36,398 nt of DNA from JAWVZB01 sp033722375 (GCA_033722375.1 JAWVZB010000017.1:1-36398); one strand, 5' to 3'; counted from the first letter of the stretch, positions 7,790-15,849 are shown. Numbers and translations: made by a program. The notes: generated by a model not told the origin, from the letters alone.

Positions 7790-8542
7790 GTGTCCGCGAG
7801 CGTCCACCGGTTCCTTCCCGACGCGGGCGAGGAGGAGCTCGACGAGCTCTACCTCGATCTCGACATCCCCGCCGGTGATCGGCGGCCGCACGTCTACCTC
7901 GACATGGTTGCGAGCGTGGACGGCGCCGCGACGCTGCGGGGACGCACGGAGGGACTCGGGGGAGCCGCCGACGGGGTGGTCTTCTCCCGGCTCCGGGAGA
8001 CATGTGACGCCGTCCTCGTCGGGGCGGGGACGGTTCGGATCGAGGACTACGGCCCGCCGCGCACCCGGCCCGGGGGCCGCGAGCGCCGGCGTGCGAGGGG
8101 TCTCGAACCGGTCGCCACCATCGTGGTGGTCACGGCCAGCGGTGGGCTCGACCCCGACGCCCGGTTGTTCTCGGATCCCGAGCGTCGCCCGGTCGTCCTG
8201 GCGCCGGAGGACGCTCCGGTGTCTCGTCTCGAGGCCCTGGCGGACGTCGCCGACGTGGTGCGGGTGGGGACGGGGCGTGTCGACCTCGCCCGGGCGCTCG
8301 AGCGGCTCCGCGCGGAACGCGGGTGGCAGCGTCTGCTGTGCGAGGGCGGTCCTTCCCTGAACCGGGCCCTGCTCGACCGCGGGCTCGTGGACGAGCTGTT
8401 CCTCACGGTCGCTCCCGTGCTGGTCGGGGCGGGTGACCTCCGGATCGTGGACGGGGCGTTCCGCGGCGCCCCGCAGGGACTCGAGCTCACGGAACTGCGT
8501 GCGTGCGCCTCCGAGCTGCTGCTGCGCTACCGCGTCGTCTGA
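7790..8542 (+). CDS. RibD C-terminal-type (dihydrofolate reductase-like) reductase
   Basis: 250 residues matching the RibD_C/pyrimidine-reductase fold: RPHVYLDMVASVDGAA (N-terminal strand and the 'S-x-D-G' step), a VFSRLRETCDAVLVGAGTVRIEDYGP NADPH-binding core, LLCEGGPSLNRALLDRGLVDELFLTVAPVLVG near the end. It lacks the deaminase half of bifunctional RibD. Stand-alone members are common in actinobacteria; some act in riboflavin or deazaflavin-type pathways, many are uncharacterised. The GTG start has GGAG five bases upstream. No riboflavin gene is adjacent, so the substrate is open. Confidence 0.85.
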   Translation: MSASVHRFLPDAGEEELDELYLDLDIPAGDRRPHVYLDMVASVDGAATLRGRTEGLGGAADGVVFSRLRETCDAVLVGAGTVRIEDYGPPRTRPGGRERRRARGLEPVATIVVVTASGGLDPDARLFSDPERRPVVLAPEDAPVSRLEALADVADVVRVGTGRVDLARALERLRAERGWQRLLCEGGPSLNRALLDRGLVDELFLTVAPVLVGAGDLRIVDGAFRGAPQGLELTELRACASELLLRYRVV

Positions 8543-8565
8543 CACGGATATCCGGCTCCGCTTGG

Positions 8566-8571
8566 TACGTT
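8566..8571 (+). promoter_or_regulatory. Candidate -10 box TACGTT
   Basis: TACGTT lies 16 bp before the phasin-like ATG and just before its AGGAGGGA ribosome-binding site, placing the transcription start about 10 bases ahead of the start codon. It is the likely promoter of the run down to NAD kinase. Confidence 0.4.
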
Positions 8572-8587
8572 CCCGCCAGGAGGGACC

Positions 8588-9031
8588 ATGAACGACGCGT
8601 TGCAGCGGTACCTCGAGGCCGCCAGTGGTCTGGGGAACCTCACGAAGCAGCGCGCCGAGAAGATCGCCCGGCAGCTCGTGAAGCAGGGCGAGGCCGCGAG
8701 CGACCAGGTCGGCGAGCTCGTCGAGGACCTCCTCGACCGTCAGCGTCGCAACCGTGAGGCCGTCACCGAGATGGTGCGGGCCGAGACCCAGCGGGTGGTC
8801 CGCAAGATGGGGCTCGCCACGTCCACCGAGGTCGGCCAGCTCGCTGCCGAGGTCGACGAGCTCCGTGACCAGCTCGCGGAGGTGCGGGCCGCGACCGACG
8901 CCAGCGAGGCCGCCACGCCCGCGAAGCAGAGCAAGACGGCGAAGAAGAAGCCGAAGAAGGCGGCGAAGGCCAAGACCGCTGCCGCGAAGCGTGCGACCAC
9001 GCCGACCGCAGCGACCACCGACGACGGGTGA
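8588..9031 (+). CDS. Phasin-like coiled-coil protein with Lys/Ala-rich tail
   Basis: 147 residues. Residues 1-105 are almost entirely helical and heptad-like (LQRYLEAASGLGNLTKQRAE, EMVRAETQRVVRKMG, EVDELRDQLAEVRAAT), as in the polyhydroxyalkanoate-granule phasin-like family found widely in actinobacteria. Residues 110-140 form a basic Lys-Ala tail (KTAKKKPKKAAKAKTAAAKR), the histone H1-like pattern also seen in PhaF and AlgP, which can bind DNA. A good AGGAGG lies before the ATG. It is followed after four bases by a 49-residue acidic protein gene and tlyA. A role in granule or nucleoid association is inferred; no polyhydroxyalkanoate synthase gene is in the window. Confidence 0.7.
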   Translation: MNDALQRYLEAASGLGNLTKQRAEKIARQLVKQGEAASDQVGELVEDLLDRQRRNREAVTEMVRAETQRVVRKMGLATSTEVGQLAAEVDELRDQLAEVRAATDASEAATPAKQSKTAKKKPKKAAKAKTAAAKRATTPTAATTDDG

Positions 9032-9035
9032 GCCG

Positions 9036-9185
9036 ATGACCGACCAGCCGAACGTGGATCTCGACGACCTGCGCCGGTCGCTCGAGCAACTCGACGAGAT
9101 CCCCCTCGACGAACGCGCCGAGCTGTTCGAGCGCTGCCACACGGCCCTCGTCGCCGAGCTCGAGCGCCTGGAAGAGGTCTCCTGA
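9036..9185 (+). CDS. Small acidic helical protein (Rv1693-position)
   Basis: 49 residues, strongly acidic and predicted helical (DLDDLRRSLEQLDEIPLDERAELFERCHTALVAELERLEEV). It starts at ATG 9036, four bases after the phasin-like stop, and its TGA overlaps the proposed CTG start of tlyA. In M. tuberculosis an equally small gene (Rv1693) occupies the same slot between the HAD phosphatase and tlyA, which supports it being real. Function unknown; its acidity next to a lysine-rich neighbour is suggestive of an interaction but nothing more. Confidence 0.72.
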   Translation: MTDQPNVDLDDLRRSLEQLDEIPLDERAELFERCHTALVAELERLEEVS

Positions 9186-9988
9186 CGCATCGTCGGCGCC
9201 TGGACATCGAGATGGTCCGCCGCGGCCTGGCGGACAGCCGGACCGAGGCCCAGGAAGCCATCGACCAGGGACTCGTGACCGTCGACGGAGGCCCGGCACT
9301 CAAGGCCGCCACGCTGGTGCACGCCGGGCAGTCGATCGGGCTGGATCGCCCACCCCGCACGTACGTCAGCCGGGGAGGCGACAAGCTCGCCCACGCCCTC
9401 GCGACCTTCGGTGTCGACCCCGCCGGTCGGACCTGTCTCGATGCCGGCATCTCCACCGGGGGGTTCACCCACTGCCTCCTCGAGCACGGTGCCAGCCACG
9501 TGCACGGGTTCGACGTCGGGTACGGGCAGGTGCACGAGCAGCTGCGGACCGACCCTCGGGTGTCCGTCAACGAGCGCACCAACATCCGTGACGTGACCCC
9601 GGACGACCTGCCGCGACCACTTCCGACGCTGCTGGTCTGCGACGTGTCGTTCATCGCGCTGAAGACCGTCCTGCCGCCCCTCCGGCAGCTCGGGACGGAG
9701 GATGCAGAGGCGGTGGTGCTCGTGAAGCCGCAGTTCGAGGCGTCCCGCGAGGACGTCGGCAAGGGCGGGGTGGTCCGGGATCCCGAGGTGTGGCGCCGTG
9801 TGCTGGTCGAGGTGGCGGAGACGGCCGCAGCGGTAGGGTGGCGCGGGTTCGACGTGACGGCATCGCCGCTCGTCGGACCTGCTGGGAACATCGAGTTCCT
9901 GGCGCACCTCCACCACGGCCACGAGGACGACCGCTTGCCGGCCCGGATCGACGCGGCTGTGGACGAGGGCAGGGCACTGGCCGACTGA
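9182..9988 (+). CDS. tlyA: TlyA family rRNA 2'-O-methyltransferase (apparent CTG start)
   Basis: An N-terminal S4 RNA-binding domain (RRLDIEMVRRGLADSR, AIDQGLVTVDG) is followed by a FtsJ-type methyltransferase with TYVSRGGDKL, LDAGISTGGFTHCLL (SAM loop), VCDVSFIALK and LVKPQFEASREDVGKGG. TlyA methylates 16S C1409 and 23S C1920 in mycobacteria and confers capreomycin sensitivity. The first ATG (9212) would cut off the conserved RRLDxE opening of the S4 domain. Reading from CTG 9182 restores it, gives 268 residues (the M. tuberculosis length), overlaps the previous stop as CTGA, and follows GGAAGAGG at a workable distance. No ATG, GTG or TTG occurs in frame for at least 45 bases upstream of it. 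NAD kinase follows after 13 bases. Confidence 0.9.
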   Translation: MTHRRRLDIEMVRRGLADSRTEAQEAIDQGLVTVDGGPALKAATLVHAGQSIGLDRPPRTYVSRGGDKLAHALATFGVDPAGRTCLDAGISTGGFTHCLLEHGASHVHGFDVGYGQVHEQLRTDPRVSVNERTNIRDVTPDDLPRPLPTLLVCDVSFIALKTVLPPLRQLGTEDAEAVVLVKPQFEASREDVGKGGVVRDPEVWRRVLVEVAETAAAVGWRGFDVTASPLVGPAGNIEFLAHLHHGHEDDRLPARIDAAVDEGRALAD

Positions 9989-10001
9989 GGAGCGAACCAC
10001 C

Positions 10002-10868
10002 GTGCGCATCGGGCTCGTCGTCCACGCCGGGCGAGACGACTCCCTCCAGGCGGCCACGGAAGGTGCACGGCTCCTGCACGAGCTCGACATCGACGTCGTC
10101 GTGGCCGACTCCGGCGATCTCGACGACGACGGGCTCCCCGAGCACCTCGACGTCGAGGTGCTCGACCACGGGAGCTTCGCCGACGACCTCGACCTCGCGA
10201 TCTCGTTCGGGGGCGACGGGACGTTCCTCCGGGCCGCGCATCTCTGCCGTGACGCCGGCGTCCCCGTCCTGGGTGTCAACCTGGGGCGGCTCGGCTTCCT
10301 GGCCGAGGTGGAGGTCGATGACCTCGGCAGCGCGCTGCGAGCGGTCGCGGAGGGCGACTTCCACGTCGAGGACCGCCGCACGATCGCGGTCGTGATCGAG
10401 GACGAGGAGGGCGAGGTCGTCGACACCGGGTGGGCGCTGAACGAGGTCTCCGTGGAGAAGTCGGCCCGGCAGCGGCTGCTGCTCATGGACGTCCACGTCG
10501 GCGAGTCGCTGTTCGCGAAGGTGCCGGCGGACGCGCTGGTCGTCTCCACCCCCACCGGGTCCACCGCCTACGCCCTCAGCGCCGGTGGCCCCATCCTCTC
10601 GCCGCAGGTCGACGCCGTCCTCGTCGTGCCCGTCGCCCCGCACTCGCTGTTCGACCGGACCGTGGTGGTCGGCCCCGACGAGTCGGTCCGGGTCCACGTC
10701 CTGGCGGACCAGTCGCAGGCCGTGGTGTCCACCGACGGACGCGAGCCCATCCTCTGTCCGCCCGGCGGCACGGTCGTGGTCACCCGCGACGCGACCCCGG
10801 TCCGGCTCGCCCGCGTCGGCATCCGCGACTTCTACAGCCTCGTCCGGAAGAAGTTCCGGCTGCACTGA
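10002..10868 (+). CDS. nadK: NAD kinase
   Basis: 288 residues; phosphorylates NAD to NADP using ATP or polyphosphate. Diagnostic motifs are all present: FGGDGTF (GGDGT at 70-74), ALNEVSV (Asn147-Glu148) and VSTPTGSTAYALSAGGP (TPTGSTAY 183-190), with GVNLGRLGFL between. The GTG start is preceded by GAGGAG nine bases away, overlapping the tlyA stop region, so it is likely co-transcribed with tlyA. An unusually acidic stretch (DSGDLDDDGLPEHLD) occupies the variable N-terminal loop. tlyA-nadK-recN is a conserved actinobacterial trio. Confidence 0.96.
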   Translation: MRIGLVVHAGRDDSLQAATEGARLLHELDIDVVVADSGDLDDDGLPEHLDVEVLDHGSFADDLDLAISFGGDGTFLRAAHLCRDAGVPVLGVNLGRLGFLAEVEVDDLGSALRAVAEGDFHVEDRRTIAVVIEDEEGEVVDTGWALNEVSVEKSARQRLLLMDVHVGESLFAKVPADALVVSTPTGSTAYALSAGGPILSPQVDAVLVVPVAPHSLFDRTVVVGPDESVRVHVLADQSQAVVSTDGREPILCPPGGTVVVTRDATPVRLARVGIRDFYSLVRKKFRLH

Positions 10869-10958
10869 AGGCCGACACCCGGTCTGGCATCCGCCGCGGC
10901 GCTCGCCGCTCTCCACAGCCTCCCGCGACACTTCCGTGGGTGCGGGCGGTCGCTCTCG

Positions 10959-10964
10959 TACGCT
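10959..10964 (+). promoter_or_regulatory. Candidate -10 box TACGCT before recN
   Basis: TACGCT lies 35 bp before the recN GTG within the 130-bp gap after NAD kinase. No good -35 and no recognisable actinobacterial LexA box (GAAC-N4-GTTC type) are visible in 10869-10998, so SOS control is not supported by sequence. Confidence 0.35.
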
Positions 10965-10998
10965 CCACGCCGACCTCCCCGCCGTCCGGTCCATCACG

Positions 10999-12669
10999 GT
11001 GATCGACGAACTCCACATCCGCTCGCTCGGCGTCATCGAGGACGCCAGCCTCGCGCTGTCTCCGGGCCTCACGGTCGTGACCGGCGAGACCGGTGCCGGC
11101 AAGACCATGCTCGTGAGCGCGCTGGGGCTGTTGCTCGGTGACCGGGCTGACACGTCGCTCGTGCGCGAGGGGGCGGACACGGCCCTCGTGGAAGCCACGA
11201 TCTCGCCGCCCCCGGCGGCCGCAGCCGAGTGGTGCCAGCCGGACGACGAGCAGCTCATCGTCTCGCGCGAGGTGACCGAGGGCCGGAGCCGTGCCCGGCT
11301 CCAGGGCCGGCTCGTCCCGGTGTCGGCCCTCGCGGAGGCGCTCGGCGGCAGCGTCGAGGTGCACGCCCAGCACAGCCACGTCCGGCTCTCGCAACCGCGG
11401 CACCAACGTGCACTGCTCGATCGCTACGCCGGGGAGCCGCATGCGAAGACGCTCGCGGCCTTCCAAGAGACCTACACCGCCTGGCAGCAGGCCAGCGCCG
11501 ACCTGGAGCAGCTCGAGGACCGTGGCCGCGAGCGAGCCCGCCGGGCCGACCGGCTGCGGTTCGAGGTCGAGGAGATCGAGGCGGCGGGGCTCGACCCCGA
11601 GGCTGACGGTCGCCTCGAGTCCGAGCTCGAGCTCCTCGAACACGCCGAGGACATCGAGCGCGCGGTCCGCGAGGCGGTGGCCGCCCTCGGGGACGGCGGG
11701 GCGGCGGATCCCTTGGGAGTCGCGGTCTCTGCGCTCCGCCGGATCCAGCTCGAAGACACCGGCTTCAACGACCTCGCCCAGCGGCTCGAGTCCCTTGCGG
11801 CCGAGACCACCGAGCTGCGACGGGACCTGCGGGCCTACGCCGACGGCATCGACGCTGATCCGGGTCGGCTCGAGCAGCTCCGGGACCGGCAGGCCGCGAT
11901 CCGTCGGCTGAGCCGCAAGTACGGCGGTGACGTCGAGACGATCCTCGCCTACGCCGCCGACGCCCGCCGCGAGCTCGAGGAGCTCGAGGCCGCCGAGGCT
12001 GGCGCCGCCGGACTGGCCGAGCGCGTGGACGCACTCGGCCAGGAGGTCGAGCAGCGAGCCCAGAGCCTCGCCAGGGGTCGCCGCGCCGCGGGCGACGCGC
12101 TCGCGGACGCCGTCCAAGCACATCTCGCCGATCTCGGCATGCCGCACGCCAGGTTCGCGGTCGAGCTCACGCCTGTCGAGCTCGGACCACACGGCGCGGA
12201 CCGGGTGACCTTCCAGCTCGCTCCCAACCCGGGCGAGCCGGCCCGCCCCGTCCACGAGGCCGCCTCGGGTGGCGAGCGGTCGCGGGTGGCGCTCTCGATC
12301 GAGGTGGCGCTGGCAGACGTCGACGACGTGGCCGTGCTGGTGTTCGACGAGGTCGATGCCGGGGTCGGCGGCAGGACCGCGATGGCGGTGGGGGACAAGC
12401 TCGCACGCCTCGCGGCCAGCGGTCCCGACGGCAGCGGTCGCCAGGTCCTGTGCGTCACCCACCTGCCCCAGCTCGCCGCCTTCGCCGACGTGCACCACGT
12501 GGTCGAGAAGGGGATCGCCGAGGGGCGGACGGTGACCTCCGTCCGACGCGTCGAGGGCGAGGAGCGGGTCGAGGAGATCGCGCGGATGATGGGTGGCAGG
12601 GCCGACGGTGCGGGGCGCGAGCACGCCCGGGAGCTGCTCGGCGAAGCCGACCACCTGCGCGCAGGGTGA
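10999..12669 (+). CDS. recN: DNA repair ATPase RecN
   Basis: 556 residues with SMC-like layout: Walker A GETGAGKT at 29-36, a long coiled-coil middle (about 150-400, e.g. ADLEQLEDRGRERARRADRL), ABC signature EAASGGERSRVAL, and Walker B VLVFDEVDAGVGG with the family 'CVTHLPQLAAFAD' switch His. RecN acts in double-strand-break repair by tethering DNA ends. The start is GTG 10999 (MIDELHIRSLGVIEDA), which aligns with the normal RecN N-terminus; the ribosome-binding site is poor. The signature reads ASGGERSR rather than the common LSGGEMSR, a conservative change. Confidence 0.95.
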   Translation: MIDELHIRSLGVIEDASLALSPGLTVVTGETGAGKTMLVSALGLLLGDRADTSLVREGADTALVEATISPPPAAAAEWCQPDDEQLIVSREVTEGRSRARLQGRLVPVSALAEALGGSVEVHAQHSHVRLSQPRHQRALLDRYAGEPHAKTLAAFQETYTAWQQASADLEQLEDRGRERARRADRLRFEVEEIEAAGLDPEADGRLESELELLEHAEDIERAVREAVAALGDGGAADPLGVAVSALRRIQLEDTGFNDLAQRLESLAAETTELRRDLRAYADGIDADPGRLEQLRDRQAAIRRLSRKYGGDVETILAYAADARRELEELEAAEAGAAGLAERVDALGQEVEQRAQSLARGRRAAGDALADAVQAHLADLGMPHARFAVELTPVELGPHGADRVTFQLAPNPGEPARPVHEAASGGERSRVALSIEVALADVDDVAVLVFDEVDAGVGGRTAMAVGDKLARLAASGPDGSGRQVLCVTHLPQLAAFADVHHVVEKGIAEGRTVTSVRRVEGEERVEEIARMMGGRADGAGREHARELLGEADHLRAG

Positions 12670-12695
12670 TCCGCCGGCGAGCTGTCCCCGGCCCG

Positions 12696-12724
12696 TTGTA
12701 TGACGACGCCGACCCCGTTACGTT
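12696..12724 (+). promoter_or_regulatory. Promoter TTGTAT-N17-TACGTT
   Basis: -35 TTGTAT (12696-12701) and -10 TACGTT (12719-12724) are separated by exactly 17 bp, giving a start about 25 bases ahead of the LytM-like ATG. One of the better sigma-A-type promoters in the window. Confidence 0.6.
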
Positions 12725-12754
12725 CCCCGCGACCGCGCCGCGTGGGGACACAGG

Positions 12755-13573
12755 ATGAACCGGACCAACTTCTCGCGCGCCCGCCCGTCGTCGGGGGGGC
12801 GCTCGCGGTCGTCGGCGCCGGCGACGCTCTTCGGGTCAAGACCGCGTCGGGGGCGGACGGTGGTCGCGGTTCTGATCCTCGGTGCACTCATCACGCTGCC
12901 GGCAGCCTGGAGCGGAGCGACGAGCGACGAAGAACCGGTTCTCAGCGCACGCGCGGACGCCTCCAACGACGTTCGCGCCGAAGAAGCCGTTGACGACACC
13001 GAGGTGCTCCCTGCCACGGAGGTGGCCCCGACGGAGGTGTTCGCGCGCTTCGACCGACTCGACCTGCGCCTCCCGGGCGAAGAGGTGCTGCTGGTCGGCT
13101 ACCACGAAGCGTCGTTCTCGGACGCGCTCGAGATCGCGCCGTTCGGCGACGCGATCGCGAACGACAACCGCACGAAGTTCATGCCCGAGTCCGAGACCGC
13201 CGCCGGCCCCGAGTACGTGATCCTCTCCTCCCGCGGGCGACCCACGCCTGCCACCTCGGCCGTGGACGTGGTGATGGAGGACGACGTCGAGGTCCTCGCC
13301 CCGATCAGCGGCAGGGTCCGCGAGGTACGTCCGTACCTCCTCTACGGACAGCACCAGGACACCCGGATCGAGATCGTGCCCGACGCGCGCCCCGATCTGG
13401 CGCTCGTCATGATCCACGTGCGTGACGTGACCGTCCGGCCCGGCGACGTCGTCGAAGCCGGCGTCACCGCGATCGCCGGCAGCGCGAACCGGTTCCCGTT
13501 CGGCAGCCAGATCGACCGCTTCTTCGACCCCGACCGCTGGCCCCACGTCCACATCGAGGTCAAGCGCCGCTGA
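12755..13573 (+). CDS. Membrane-anchored degenerate LytM/M23-like protein
   Basis: 272 residues. A basic N-terminus is followed by a single membrane segment (about 35-53, TVVAVLILGALITLPAAW), then an acidic linker and a C-terminal beta-rich domain (about 160-272). That domain follows the M23/LytM pattern: VDVVMEDDVEVLAPISGRV, a MIHVRDVTVRPGDVVEAGVTAIAGSAN strand pair, and the HxH motif WPHVHIEVKRR (His264, His266). The first metal ligand, expected four residues before Asp171, is Thr167 instead of His, so the zinc site looks broken. Catalytically dead LytM proteins (EnvC, NlpD) activate amidases. It sits between recN and pyrG, where mycobacteria carry steA-steB. It converges on a histidine kinase gene. 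Confidence 0.7.
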   Translation: MNRTNFSRARPSSGGRSRSSAPATLFGSRPRRGRTVVAVLILGALITLPAAWSGATSDEEPVLSARADASNDVRAEEAVDDTEVLPATEVAPTEVFARFDRLDLRLPGEEVLLVGYHEASFSDALEIAPFGDAIANDNRTKFMPESETAAGPEYVILSSRGRPTPATSAVDVVMEDDVEVLAPISGRVREVRPYLLYGQHQDTRIEIVPDARPDLALVMIHVRDVTVRPGDVVEAGVTAIAGSANRFPFGSQIDRFFDPDRWPHVHIEVKRR

Positions 13574-13582
13574 GTTGACTGC

Positions 13583-15679
13583 TCAGACGGCGGTGGGCGC
13601 TCCGGACGGCACCACGCCGGTGATGACCGTGCCCTCGCCGGGCTGCGAGATGATCTCGAGGGTCCCCCCGAGCGCGTCGATCCGGTCGACCATGTTCGTC
13701 GTGCCGTGACCGCGGCGGACCTGGGAGACGTCGAAGCCCTCCCCATCGTCAGAGACGGTGAACCGGAGCCCACCGTCGATCTCGGACAGCCCTACGGCCA
13801 CTCGGTTCGGTCGCCCGTACTTGGCCGCGTTCTGGATCGCCTCGAGCACCACGAAGTAGACCGCCGCCTCGGTCTCTTCGTCGTGGCGGCCCACGCCGTC
13901 GGCCTCGACCTCCACCGGCACCGCGGCCTTGGCCGCTTGGGCGCGCAGCGCCGCGGGCAGGCCCTCGGCCGCCAGCAGTGGGGGGTAGATCCCATGCGCG
14001 AGTTCGCGCAGTGTCTGCACGCAGGCATCGACCTCGTCCGCGAGCTGACCGACCACCTCGGCTGCCTTGGCGGCCCCTTCGCGCTCGGCCAGCGCCCGAG
14101 CCACGCCGAGCTTCATCTTGACGGCGACGATCTGCTGCTGGGCGCCGTCGTGCAGATCACGTTCTAGTCGGCGACGCTCGGAGTCCTGGGCCGACACCAG
14201 CCGCTGGCGGGAGCTCCGGAGATCGATCACCTTCTGCCGCAGGTCCTCGTTCAACCGCACGTTGCGCAGGAGCAGCCCTACCTGCGCGGCCAGACCGTCC
14301 ACGAGCTCCCGGTCCTGGGCGGTCAGTGTCTCGTCCCGGGGCTTGGTGACCGACAGCCTGCCGAGCACTTCGTCGCGGTGGACGACGTGCACCCCGTGCG
14401 ACTCGCCGGGCGCTGCCCGGTCGCCGACCGACGCTGCGGGGCGCATCTCACCGTCGATCACGAGCGACACCTCGGTGTGGGCGGCGCCGGTCCCGGCGGC
14501 GAGCAGCTGTGCCAACTCGTCCAGTGCCTCCTCGGTGGCGATCGCCTGGCCCGCTTGGTTCGCGAACCGGGCCAGCACCTCGTACGGGGTGCGACGTTCC
14601 CCGAAGACGAGCCGGTTCGCCCAGTCAGTGAGCCGGCTGCGCACGGGTTGGAAGGCGACCGCAACGACGGCGGTCGCGATGATCGAAAGGGCGACGTTGG
14701 GTTCGTCCCCGCCCCCGAACAGACTGCCGATGCCGACGACGAGGCTGACGTAGACGAGGGTGAGGAAGAACGCCAACCCGCCGTAGACGACGGTCTTCGA
14801 GATGACGAGGTCGATGTCGTGGAGCCGGTAGCGGAGCAGGGCCACGGCGACGGCGACAGGGAACAGGATCCCGATGGGGATGGCGGTGACCGCGACCCAC
14901 CCCAGCCACTGGTCGCTGAGGTCCACGACCATGCTCGGGATGACGAACGCGAGGGTGAAGTAGGCGATGGAGACGCCGAGGGGGAAGGTGACCCACTTCG
15001 CCTGTTGCCGCTCCGTCTCGGTCGAGACCCTCCGGTACCGCTTCCACTGTGCGTACATCCCCACCGCGATCGCCGCGGTGATGACCAGCGTGGCCGCCTG
15101 CCCCTCCGCCGTGCGCGCCCGTTCGGGGCGGATGATGGCGAGCATGTGCTCGGGTGCGTTCCCGAACGCGACCACGGCGGCCGCGAGCACCGGCGCCGCG
15201 TAGCGGGCCCACGGCGGGTGGAACCGGCCGCTCGGGAAGAGGAACAGCACGGCGATCATCCCGACCCAGGCCAGGTTCAGGATCACCAGCGTGACCCATC
15301 GCAGGAGGCCACCAGCCTCGAGCGGGATGATCGACACGACGCTCAGGAACGTCTCGAGGCAGATGATGGCTGCGGAGAACAGCAGCGCCATCCAGTCCCG
15401 TGGTCGCTTGGCGACCACGATGGCGAACGCGACGAGGAACAGCAGGTACGGCAGCGCCAGGGCGATGGCGATGGCGAATCGGAGGTCGATCCCCAGCGAT
15501 TCGAAGATCGCCGCGACGTGCGGGGTCTCCAGTCGTGCTGGATCCCGGAACCCCTCGATGAAGCCGTACGTGCTGATCGCGACCGCTGTGCCGACGACGA
15601 CCAGCCAGGCAGCCTGGGCTGCGCGAACGCTCCAACCTTCGCGGAGAGTCGTATCTCGGGCTGGCGGTGTCGTCCCCAC
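13583..15679 (-). CDS. Ten-segment membrane histidine kinase, NarL-type (HisKA_3)
   Basis: 698 residues. Ten hydrophobic segments lie between about 23 and 344, ending with the LLRYRLHDIDLVISKTVVYG step seen in a family of actinobacterial kinases. A GAF-like region follows (about 365-490), then a dimerisation/phosphoacceptor helix with ERRRLERDLHDG (His510) and a HATPase_c domain (Asn617 in QNAAKYG, G1 box DDGEGFD, G2 GHGTTNM). I place the start at GTG 15679, about seven bases after the -10, so the mRNA may be leaderless; a longer frame runs through the pyrG promoter. No response regulator is adjacent, so it is an orphan here. The signal is unknown. Confidence 0.85.
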   Translation of the reverse strand: MGTTPPARDTTLREGWSVRAAQAAWLVVVGTAVAISTYGFIEGFRDPARLETPHVAAIFESLGIDLRFAIAIALALPYLLFLVAFAIVVAKRPRDWMALLFSAAIICLETFLSVVSIIPLEAGGLLRWVTLVILNLAWVGMIAVLFLFPSGRFHPPWARYAAPVLAAAVVAFGNAPEHMLAIIRPERARTAEGQAATLVITAAIAVGMYAQWKRYRRVSTETERQQAKWVTFPLGVSIAYFTLAFVIPSMVVDLSDQWLGWVAVTAIPIGILFPVAVAVALLRYRLHDIDLVISKTVVYGGLAFFLTLVYVSLVVGIGSLFGGGDEPNVALSIIATAVVAVAFQPVRSRLTDWANRLVFGERRTPYEVLARFANQAGQAIATEEALDELAQLLAAGTGAAHTEVSLVIDGEMRPAASVGDRAAPGESHGVHVVHRDEVLGRLSVTKPRDETLTAQDRELVDGLAAQVGLLLRNVRLNEDLRQKVIDLRSSRQRLVSAQDSERRRLERDLHDGAQQQIVAVKMKLGVARALAEREGAAKAAEVVGQLADEVDACVQTLRELAHGIYPPLLAAEGLPAALRAQAAKAAVPVEVEADGVGRHDEETEAAVYFVVLEAIQNAAKYGRPNRVAVGLSEIDGGLRFTVSDDGEGFDVSQVRRGHGTTNMVDRIDALGGTLEIISQPGEGTVITGVVPSGAPTAV

Positions 15680-15684
15680 GCCGG

Positions 15685-15715
15685 GTAGTAAGCCCGAGCC
15701 CCGTTCGGTCGTCAA
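15685..15715 (-). promoter_or_regulatory. Minus-strand promoter for the ten-segment kinase
   Basis: On the minus strand TTGACG (15715-15710) is followed after 18 bp by TTACTA (15691-15686), or after 19 by TACTAC. The expected transcription start falls on or beside the GTG at 15679, suggesting leaderless translation. Confidence 0.5.
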
Positions 15716-15767
15716 GCACGCGGTTCGCCCTCCGCGCCGCTCCGCGACGAGCGGCGCGGTCCCTCCG

Positions 15768-15795
15768 TTGGGTCTGGGGAAGGGTTCGGTACTCT
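15768..15795 (+). promoter_or_regulatory. pyrG promoter TTGGGT-N16-TACTCT
   Basis: -35 TTGGGT (15768-15773) and -10 TACTCT (15790-15795) are 16 bp apart, giving a leader of roughly 48 bases before the pyrG ATG. The leader shows no clear attenuator hairpin with a T-run. Confidence 0.5.
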
Positions 15796-15849
15796 CGTGC
15801 GGGCCGCGTCCGGAGCGGTCCACGGGGACCGAGACCAGGAGGCGCGGCG

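Noticed and set aside
7718..10564. A very long open frame on the minus strand opposite the RibD-like, phasin-like, tlyA and NAD kinase genes
   Set aside because: It is a composition artefact of high-GC coding sequence. The translated product is low-complexity Arg/Ser/Thr/Pro-rich, shows no domain, and the plus strand genes have complete conserved motifs.
10869..10998. SOS (LexA) box before recN
   Set aside because: No GAAC-N4-GTTC-like palindrome is present in the gap.
10780..12654. Long minus-strand frame opposite recN
   Set aside because: It mirrors recN in an antisense frame with no motif or ribosome-binding site; recN is unambiguous.
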